A stretch of 57,811 nucleotides of DNA from Rhodospirillales bacterium 70-18 (lineage in GTDB: Bacteria; Pseudomonadota; Alphaproteobacteria; Acetobacterales; Acetobacteraceae), in assembly GCA_001899585.1 (NCBI GenBank), contig MKWE01000025.1, positions 83,113 through 140,923 of the forward strand, written 5' to 3'. Both the position numbers and the translations under genes were made by a program. The notes under the pieces were generated by a model. That model saw only the letters and a program-made list of their open reading frames with translations. It was not told the origin of the DNA and made no database searches. The first letter of the stretch is position 1; the number at the start of each line of letters is the position of its first letter. Shown piece after piece: positions 51,575-57,811 of this stretch.

Positions 51575-54019
51575 ATGAACCTCATCGTCCCCGCGCTGGC
51601 CGAGCGGTCGGCTGCGCTCGCATCCCCGTCCGCGCCCCCTGCGCCCGATCGGGCGTCCGCCATCCTGCACGCCGCCCGGCTTCTGCTGCCGGCGCTGGAG
51701 CGGGGCCAGGCCCTCGATGCCACCACCCTGCGCGCCGCCATGGAGGCGGCGTTCGGCACCACCTACGTGGCCGGCACATGGGTGTGGAAGGACGCCTACG
51801 AGGCCTGTGAGGTGGCGCAGGTTCTGTTCCTGCGCCGGCACGGGCCGGCCATGCGCGCCCGCGCCGGCAACCCGGCGGCGATGCTCGCCATGCTGGCGAG
51901 GCTGGCCGCGCTGGCGCCGACGCATACGCGCCGCTCCGAGGAGAGCGCGGCGCTCCAGCAGTTCTCGACGCCGGTCGCGCTCGGCTTCACAACCTACGCC
52001 ACGCTGCGGTCCGCCGAACGGGAGGGCAAGGCCTCGCGGCTCGATCAGATCATCGACTGGCTGGGGCGGGATTTCGACGGGGTGATCGTCTTCGACGAGG
52101 CGCACGCCATGGCCAACGCTGCCGGCGACACCTCCGAACGTGGCGAGCGCGGACCGTCCCAGCAGGGCCGCGCCGGGCTGCGCCTGCAACACGCGCTGCC
52201 CGACGCGCGGGTGCTCTACGTCTCCGCGACCGGCGCGACCTCGGTGCAGAACCTCGCCTATGCGCAGCGGCTCGGCCTCTGGGGCGGGGCGGATTTCCCG
52301 TTCGCGACGCGGCAGGAATTCGTCGCCGCGATGGAAGCCGGCGGGATCGCGGCGATGGAGGTGCTGGCGCGGGATCTGAAGGCGCTCGGCCTCTACGCCG
52401 CGCGGTCGCTGTCGTACGAGGGGATCGAGGTCGAGATCGTCGAGCACGCGCTCAGCCCCGAGCAGGTGCGCATCTACGACGCCTATGCCGAGGCGTTCCA
52501 GGTGATCCACGCCAACCTGGGCGAAGCCCTGGAGGCGGCCAACGTCACCGGCCCCTCCGGCACGCTGAACCGACAGGCAAAGGCGGCGGCGCGATCGGCC
52601 TTCGAATCGAACAAGCAGCGTTTCTTCAACCACCTCATCACGGCGATGAAGGTGCCGACGCTGATCGCTGCGATCGAGCGCGACATCGCCGCGGGAGCCG
52701 CGTGCATCGTGCAGCTGGTTTCCACCGGCGAGGCGCTGCTGGATCGGCGGCTGGCGGAGATCCCCGCCGGTGAGTGGGCCGACGTCCAGGTGGACATCAC
52801 CCCGCGCGAATACGCCCTCGACTACCTGGCGCATGGTTTCCCGACGCAGCTGTTCGAGGTCTTCACCGATAGCGAGGGCAATTTGCTCTCCCGCCCGGTG
52901 TTCCGCGAGGGCCAGCCGGTGCAATCGCGCGAGGCGGTCGAGCGCCGGGACCGGATGATCGAACACCTCGCCGCCCTGCCGGCTGTGCAGGGCGCACTGG
53001 ATCAAATCGTCCAGCGCTTTGGCACCGATCAGGTCGCCGAGGTTACCGGGCGGTCGCGGCGCGTCGTGCGCAAGGTCGCCGCCGATGGCAACGAGCGCCT
53101 CGCCGTCGAGACGCGGCCGGGGTCCGCCAATCTCGCCGAGACCCAGGCCTTCATGGACGACGAGAAGCGCATCCTGGTGTTCTCGGATGCCGGCGGCACC
53201 GGGCGCAGCTATCACGCCGACCTCGCCGCCCGGAACCAGCGCCGGCGGGTGCATTACCTGCTGGAACCTGGCTGGAAGGCGGACACCGCCATTCAGGGGC
53301 TGGGCCGCTCCAACCGCACCAATCAACGCCAGCCGCCGCTGTTCCGTCCGGTGGCGACCGATGTTCGCGGCGAGAAGCGGTTTCTCTCCACCATCGCCCG
53401 TCGGCTCGACAGCCTCGGCGCGATCACCCGCGGCCAGCGCCAGACCGGCGGTCAAGGCCTGTTCCGCGCCGAGGACAATCTGGAGAGCCAGTATGCCCGC
53501 GCGGCCCTGCGGCAGTTCTACGGAATGATCTTCGCCGGCAAGGTGGAGTGCTGCTCATTGCAGCGTTTCGAGGAGACGACGGGGCTTGACCTCTCCGACC
53601 GCGACGGGTCGCTGCGCGAGGACCTGCCGCCGATCACCACCTTCCTCAACCGGCTGCTGGCGTTGCCGATCGCCCTGCAAAACGGCCTGTTCGCGGTGTT
53701 CGAGGAGCTGCTCGCCAGCCGCATCGAGAACGCGATCGCCGCCAGCAGCTACGATGTCGGCGTCGAGACGCTGACGGCGGACAGTCTACACATCACCGAG
53801 CGGCGCACCATCCATACGCACGCGGCGAGCGGTGCCGAAACGCGGCTGTTCAAAGTGATGCGGCGGGACCGCAACCGGCCGCTTCCGGCCAGCGACGCGC
53901 TTGTTCTGGCGCGGGACGAGCGGGCGCGGATGCTGGTCAACGCCCAGCGGAGCACCGCTTCCAGTTCCATCAAGGGCACCAGCCTGCCGTTGTTTACCTT
54001 AAGACTCATTACAACTTAG
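51575..54019 (+). CDS. strawberry-notch-like helicase, internally deleted and 3' truncated
   Basis: 814 residues in one frame, well short of related mobile-element proteins, which carry a methyltransferase-like domain and a full SF2 helicase. The frame passes directly from SAALQQFSTPVALGF to TTYATLRSAEREGKASRLDQ at about 51989, so the methyltransferase region and Walker A are missing, although the join is in frame. DEAH follows at 174-177, then SATGATSVQNLAY, and the C-terminal helicase part with LVFSDAGGTGRSYHAD and QGLGRSNRTNQ. The last 20 residues look out of place, so the 3' end is cut too. Likely inactive as an ATPase. Confidence 0.85.
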   Translation: MNLIVPALAERSAALASPSAPPAPDRASAILHAARLLLPALERGQALDATTLRAAMEAAFGTTYVAGTWVWKDAYEACEVAQVLFLRRHGPAMRARAGNPAAMLAMLARLAALAPTHTRRSEESAALQQFSTPVALGFTTYATLRSAEREGKASRLDQIIDWLGRDFDGVIVFDEAHAMANAAGDTSERGERGPSQQGRAGLRLQHALPDARVLYVSATGATSVQNLAYAQRLGLWGGADFPFATRQEFVAAMEAGGIAAMEVLARDLKALGLYAARSLSYEGIEVEIVEHALSPEQVRIYDAYAEAFQVIHANLGEALEAANVTGPSGTLNRQAKAAARSAFESNKQRFFNHLITAMKVPTLIAAIERDIAAGAACIVQLVSTGEALLDRRLAEIPAGEWADVQVDITPREYALDYLAHGFPTQLFEVFTDSEGNLLSRPVFREGQPVQSREAVERRDRMIEHLAALPAVQGALDQIVQRFGTDQVAEVTGRSRRVVRKVAADGNERLAVETRPGSANLAETQAFMDDEKRILVFSDAGGTGRSYHADLAARNQRRRVHYLLEPGWKADTAIQGLGRSNRTNQRQPPLFRPVATDVRGEKRFLSTIARRLDSLGAITRGQRQTGGQGLFRAEDNLESQYARAALRQFYGMIFAGKVECCSLQRFEETTGLDLSDRDGSLREDLPPITTFLNRLLALPIALQNGLFAVFEELLASRIENAIAASSYDVGVETLTADSLHITERRTIHTHAASGAETRLFKVMRRDRNRPLPASDALVLARDERARMLVNAQRSTASSSIKGTSLPLFTLRLITT

Positions 54020-54222
54020 CAGCTTTGCGTGGAACAAAATAGGAAAACGACCCTCACCGCCGTGGAGGGCGGGCATAGGGCTGTGCCATGCTGCGGCCGT
54101 CACCTGGGATATTGCTGCTACTCGCGGCCGTCGGTAAGCTATCAATTCCGATGGCCGCTGCAGGTCAGGAATTGCTAGTGGCCGAACTCGAACTATGGCT
54201 CGGTTTGAAATTCAGTGCACCA

Positions 54223-54657
54223 CTACGTGGCCGCCGCCTCGCCTTCCGTCGCGCTCGTGTCGATGTCCCGGCTGACCTCATCGGCAAGCGTCCGGCCACG
54301 CGCCAATCTCCGACCCAAGGCCTCAATGAAACCGTCATAGCGTTCCCGGCCCTTCGCCTGCGCCGCCGCCTGGGCGGAATCCGGCAACGGCGGGGTAATT
54401 GTCAGCCAGAAGCGCACGAACAGCGCCAGCGCCTCGTTCGAGATCATGACGTGCCGTTCCAGGCGCTCAATCTGTCGCGTCATACGGTCGAGCCGCCGCG
54501 CGAGCGCCGCCTCCAACCGGTCGGCGCCGTCGGGCGACAGATGCGACGCGAGAGCCGCTTCCACGATCAGCGCCTGGGGCACGCGTTTGCGCGCCGCGTA
54601 GTCGGCGAGTTTGCCGGCGAGATCCGGCGGCAGGCGAAATGTGTGCTTGGTTCGCAT
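54223..54657 (-). CDS. CopG-type ribbon-helix-helix regulator, TraG-associated
   Basis: 144 residues. HTFRLPPDLAGKLADYAARK and RVPQALIVEAALASHL form a ribbon-helix-helix DNA-binding start; the middle is helical with RLDRMTRQIERLERHVMISN, and LFVRFWLTITPPLPD is a typical segment of the CopG proteins that accompany traG/trb genes. It starts six bases after the traG stop, so the pair is an operon. It probably regulates transfer genes. A TTG at 54666 is an alternative start. Confidence 0.85.
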   Translation of the reverse strand: MRTKHTFRLPPDLAGKLADYAARKRVPQALIVEAALASHLSPDGADRLEAALARRLDRMTRQIERLERHVMISNEALALFVRFWLTITPPLPDSAQAAAQAKGRERYDGFIEALGRRLARGRTLADEVSRDIDTSATEGEAAAT

Positions 54658-54662
54658 GGCGG

Positions 54663-56648
54663 TCAAAGCCCCATGTCGTCGGCGGGATCGAGAGACACCT
54701 GGCGGGCGGTGGTGCGCACCTGGCGCTGCAACACACGGAGCCGTTGGGCGTCGTCGTCGGCCTCATCATCCGGAGGATCGAACTCCTGGGCCGGCTTTCT
54801 TGGCGCGGTAATGATGTCCTCGTGCTCGGGCAACTCGGGCTCGCGGCGGATGCCGGCATTGACGGGATCTTCGGTGTCGCTCAATGGCGGCGCGATGGCG
54901 GCACCCTGCCAATCATCTTTGGCCGCCAGAATTTGCTTGTCAGCGTTGCCGTCCACGGTCGTTCCGGCTGTGAGCGCCGGCGGCGGCTGGATGCGCGCCT
55001 GTAGCCGGCGATCCTCGTAGTAGCGCGCCTTCTTGGCCCGGATAGGATGGCAGCCGGAGATCAGCACCAACTCGTCATCATGCGGCAGCTGCATCACCTC
55101 GCCGGGGGTCAGCAACGGCCTGGCGGTCTCCTGGCGTGACACCATCAAATGCCCGAGCCACGGGCTGAGTCGATGGCCGGCGTAGTTCTTGGCGTCTCGG
55201 ATTTCGGTCGCGGTGCCGAGAGCATCGGACACCCGCTTGGCGGTGCGTTCGTCGTTGGTCGCGAAGCTGACGCGGACATGGCAGTTGTCGAGGATCGAGT
55301 TGTTCTGGCCATATGCCTTCTCGAGCTGGTTCAGCGATTGCGCGATCAGAAACGCCTTCAATCCGTAACCGGCCATGAAGGCCAGGGCGCTCTCGAAGAA
55401 GTCGAGCCGGCCCAGCGCCGGAAATTCGTCGAGCATCAGCAGTAGGCGGTGCCGCTTGCCCTTCGCGTTGAGATCCTCAGTCAGGCGCCGGCCGATCTGG
55501 TTGAGGATCAGCCGGACCAGCGGTTTGGTCCGGCTGATGTCCGATGGCGGCACGACGAGGTAGAGGGTCGTCGGCCGTGCGCCTTCGACGAGGTCGCGGA
55601 TGCGCCAGTCGCATCGGCACGTCACAGCCGCCACCACGGGGTCGCGATAGAGGCCGAGGAACGACATGGCGGTGGATAGCACGCCGGACCGCTCGTTCTC
55701 GCTTTTGTTCAGAAGTTCCCGCGCGGCGCTGGCGACGACGGGATGCACGCCGGCCTCGCCCAGATGCGGCGTGGTCATCATCGCCCGCAGCGTTGTTTCA
55801 ATCGGCCGCTTTGGATCGGAGAGGAAATTGGCGACGCCGGCGAGCGTCTTGTCCGGCTCGGCGTAGAGCACATGCAGGATGGTGCCGACGAGCAGCGAAT
55901 GGCTGGTTTTCTCCCAATGGTTCCGCTTCTCCAGAGCGCCTTCCGGATCGACCAGCACGTCGGCGATGTTCTGGACGTCGCGCACCTCCCACTCGCCCCG
56001 GCGCACCTCCAGCAGCGGATTGTAGGCGGCGCTTTGCGCGTTCGTCGGGTCGAAGATCAGCACGCGTCCGAACCGCGCCCTCCAGCCGGCGGTCAGCATC
56101 CAATTCTCGCCCTTGATGTCATGGACGATGGCCGAGCCTGGCCAGGTGAGGAGCGTCGGGACGACGAGGCCCACCCCCTTGCCGCTGCGCGTCGGCGCAA
56201 AGCACAGCACGTGCTCCGGCCCATCGTGGCGGAGATAGTCCTCCCGCCACCGGCCAAGCAGCACGCCGTCATGCCCAAGCAGCCCGGCCTCGCGCACCTC
56301 GCGTGTCTCGGCCCAGCGGGCGGAGCCGTAAGTCGTGACGCGCTTCGCCTCGCGGGCGCGCCAAACCGAAATGGTGACCGCGACCACGATGGCCGCGATC
56401 CCGCCGGATGCTGCGATGTATGCGCCCTCGACGAAGATGTCGCGTGCGTAGGCGTCGTAAGCGAACCACCACCAGAAGAAGGCGGGCGGTTGGTAAAAGG
56501 GCCATCCGAAAACATCGAACCACGGGTGGCCGAGCCCGGACTGGAAGCCGAGCTTCCACGCAGTCCATTCCGTCGCCGCCCACACGAAGGCGAGAACGGT
56601 GGCGCTGACGAGGAGCACCTGGCCCCAGAGGATCTTGGTCGCGTTCAT
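54663..56648 (-). CDS. traG: TraG/VirD4-family conjugal transfer coupling protein
   Basis: 661 residues, full length. Two or three N-terminal membrane segments (VLLVSATVLAFVWAATEW; GGIAAIVVAVTISVW) anchor it. The ATPase follows: FAPTRSGKGVGLVVPTLL (Walker A, near 155), LLLMLDEFPALGRLDFFESA (Walker B, near 410), then FLIAQSLNQLEKAYG and ATNDERTAKRVSDALG. It couples the relaxosome to the type IV channel. The mating-pair genes that normally follow are not in the window, and the next genes downstream are element remnants, so transfer function is doubtful. Confidence 0.95.
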   Translation of the reverse strand: MNATKILWGQVLLVSATVLAFVWAATEWTAWKLGFQSGLGHPWFDVFGWPFYQPPAFFWWWFAYDAYARDIFVEGAYIAASGGIAAIVVAVTISVWRAREAKRVTTYGSARWAETREVREAGLLGHDGVLLGRWREDYLRHDGPEHVLCFAPTRSGKGVGLVVPTLLTWPGSAIVHDIKGENWMLTAGWRARFGRVLIFDPTNAQSAAYNPLLEVRRGEWEVRDVQNIADVLVDPEGALEKRNHWEKTSHSLLVGTILHVLYAEPDKTLAGVANFLSDPKRPIETTLRAMMTTPHLGEAGVHPVVASAARELLNKSENERSGVLSTAMSFLGLYRDPVVAAVTCRCDWRIRDLVEGARPTTLYLVVPPSDISRTKPLVRLILNQIGRRLTEDLNAKGKRHRLLLMLDEFPALGRLDFFESALAFMAGYGLKAFLIAQSLNQLEKAYGQNNSILDNCHVRVSFATNDERTAKRVSDALGTATEIRDAKNYAGHRLSPWLGHLMVSRQETARPLLTPGEVMQLPHDDELVLISGCHPIRAKKARYYEDRRLQARIQPPPALTAGTTVDGNADKQILAAKDDWQGAAIAPPLSDTEDPVNAGIRREPELPEHEDIITAPRKPAQEFDPPDDEADDDAQRLRVLQRQVRTTARQVSLDPADDMGL

Positions 56649-56991
56649 GGCAACAAAAGATCAGCGCGGGCTTGGGCGGCGCGATCAAGTTCCAAAACAC
56701 CCGGACGCATCTGTAGCGCGCTGCCGGGTAGAAATCAGCCGGCTTGTAATCTCGACCAGTTGCATGGTCGTTGCCGATGCACTCCTGCCTGGTAACAAGC
56801 CGCTTTCGGCCGAGGTTGGCCGAAAGCGGACCGTCGGCTCTGCAGACGCGGACGCGAGAAGCAAACCCTTGCTGACATCGGTCCTACGGCAGCTATCGAC
56901 CAGGAGCAGACATTCACATCGGGCGTCCACGCAGACCGACCCGCTCGTGAACCTGGCTGCACGACCCGCTGCCAAGTTCTCGATTTCCGTA
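56649..56991. other. non-coding stretch with repeat-like sequence
   Basis: 343 bases between traG and the transporter, with no gene. It includes the hairpin at 56800-56829 and a block (about 56830-56945) of the kind found scattered in intergenic regions of high-GC alphaproteobacteria, where short spurious frames are often annotated. I take it as a repeat relic at the element edge. Confidence 0.4.
56800..56829. repeat. perfect 12-bp hairpin
   Basis: CCGCTTTCGGCC at 56800-56811 is inverted at 56818-56829 around GAGGTT. There is no T-run. It may be a palindromic repeat unit or the terminus of a small mobile repeat rather than a terminator. Confidence 0.55.
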
Positions 56992-57811
56992 TCAGATCCG
57001 TCTCGCTACTTCGGAGCGAGGTCGCCAGGGGCACTGCGGCGCAGGCATGCTTGCCCGATGGGCCCGTTCCTCCTGCTTCGCCACGGGCGCGGCACGCGTG
57101 ACGATCAGGCGGGCACAAAGGAAGCTGCCGATGCCCGCGACGGCGATGACCCACCCCATCGGCCACGGCGTGCCGTCGGCAAAGAAGCCGACCAGGGCCG
57201 AGCTGAAGATGCCGCTTCCGTACTGCATCGAGCCGACCAAGGCCGAGACGGCCCCGGCGCGTGTCGGGAAGTCGGCTAGCGCCCCGGCGACGGAATTGGC
57301 GACGATGAACCCGGTCATGGCGACGAACAGGAACAGCGGCACGGCCAGGCCCCATAGGCCGAACCAGCCGGTGCGCGCGGTGACTGCCAGTATGATGCCG
57401 GTGAATGCCGCGAAGCCCGCACCCCACTGCAACAGCCGATCGCCTCCGAACCGCGGCACCAGCCGGGCATTGATGGAGTTGGTCGCCATGATACCGAGGA
57501 TGCCCGCCGCGAACAGGAAGCCGTAAGCCTGCGCGTCGAGGTGGTGGTAGGCGATGTAGGCGAAGGGCGTCCCGGCGATGTAGGCGAACATGGCGCCGTA
57601 GAAGAAGCCACCCGCCCCCGCGTATCCGAGCAATCTGCGGTCGTGGAGGAGGCGGCCATATTGGGCAACGGCCCGGCTCAGGGGCATGGCGCTGCGACGC
57701 TCGGGGGGCAACGTCTCGGGCAAGGTCCAGAGAGCGGCGAGCATCGCCAGGCCGATCACGACCAGGGTCCAGAAGATCGCGCGCCATCCGGCCAGGACCA
57801 GAACCTGGCCG
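56992..57811 (-). CDS. MFS transporter (Bcr/CflA-like), partial
   Basis: The frame is open to the right edge, so the first half is missing. The part seen starts in AGWRAIFWTLVVIGLAMLAA and LWTLPETLPPERR, the mid-protein join between the two MFS halves in Bcr/CflA drug efflux proteins, and continues with six likely membrane segments (for example YAGAGGFFYGAMFAYIAGTP, GALADFPTRAGAVSALVGSM). It exports drugs or metabolites by proton antiport. The C-terminus ends in a short basic tail. Likely chromosomal, outside the mobile element. Confidence 0.85.
   Translation of the reverse strand, partial: GQVLVLAGWRAIFWTLVVIGLAMLAALWTLPETLPPERRSAMPLSRAVAQYGRLLHDRRLLGYAGAGGFFYGAMFAYIAGTPFAYIAYHHLDAQAYGFLFAAGILGIMATNSINARLVPRFGGDRLLQWGAGFAAFTGIILAVTARTGWFGLWGLAVPLFLFVAMTGFIVANSVAGALADFPTRAGAVSALVGSMQYGSGIFSSALVGFFADGTPWPMGWVIAVAGIGSFLCARLIVTRAAPVAKQEERAHRASMPAPQCPWRPRSEVARRI

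Noticed and set aside
51389-53455. Upstream extension of the vapB frame to more than 700 residues
   Set aside because: It is antisense to the strawberry-notch gene; VapB itself starts at 51388 with a ribosome-binding site.
54088-54222. Plus-strand frame starting MLRPSPGILLLLAAVGKL that looks like a signal peptide
   Set aside because: Beyond 54222 it is only the antisense of the CopG-type gene; no ribosome-binding site.
1-57811. CRISPR arrays, intact transposase genes, complete tRNA or rRNA genes
   Set aside because: None was found on reading either strand; no regularly spaced repeats were seen.

Overview
The window is high-GC DNA with proteobacterial codon use. The mix of gene families (3TM-type holin and GH108 lysin in a head-tail cluster, DUF6441, DUF3489, DUF6878, DUF6915, a strawberry-notch helicase and TraG) points to an alphaproteobacterium, most likely of the Acetobacteraceae/Rhodospirillales kind. 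That placement is inference from gene content; no rRNA or housekeeping marker is present. No integrase, intact insertion sequence, CRISPR array or complete tRNA was seen.

Region 1 (about 1-33.9 kb) is a tailed-phage (siphovirus-like) prophage entered from its interior. It runs from two DNA methyltransferases and a DUF3489 regulator through terminase small and large subunits, spike/fibre genes, gpW-like connector and lambda-type portal. A fused maturation protease-major capsid protein, a DUF2190 capsid protein, GH108 endolysin and 3TM holin follow. The tail genes are head-tail joining proteins, tail tube, tail assembly chaperone with a programmed -1 frameshift site, DUF6441 protein, tape measure protein (frameshifted), collar fibre, a tail/baseplate protein and a large fibre. 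Most structural genes overlap by 1-20 bases, as expected for one late operon.

The late operon is interrupted by AT-richer cargo inserts: a GIY-YIG nuclease (2.8-3.7 kb); three minus-strand genes, two with export signals (11.4-14.1 kb); a MazEF toxin-antitoxin pair (16.6-17.2 kb); and a HEPN protein with an Mrr-like nuclease (21.8-24.5 kb). Downstream of the fibre genes comes a LuxR-type regulator, a 38-residue peptide, a cysteine-rich exported protein, a 975-residue Tat-exported protein with a glycine-zipper and coiled coil, and a Tat-exported DUF5675 protein (34.1-40.0 kb). The two exported-protein islands are the strongest candidates for an undescribed system; no function can be assigned from sequence alone. 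A tRNA T-arm-like block plus an intrinsic terminator near 40.2-40.3 kb may mark the prophage end.

Region 2 (about 40.6-56.7 kb) is a decaying conjugative or integrative element: SOS-response-associated peptidase, RecD2 helicase, ArdC, ParB, DUF6878, DUF6915, strawberry-notch protein, CopG-type regulator and TraG/VirD4. The recD2, ardC-parB and strawberry-notch genes each carry an internal deletion, and ardC also has a nonsense codon. Cargo here includes an aldo/keto reductase with a divergent LysR regulator, an FAD amine oxidase with a 52-residue partner, an AvcD-like anti-phage dCTP deaminase with an overlapping companion, and VapBC flanked by a duplicated fragment of the strawberry-notch gene. 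The right edge is a partial MFS drug transporter.
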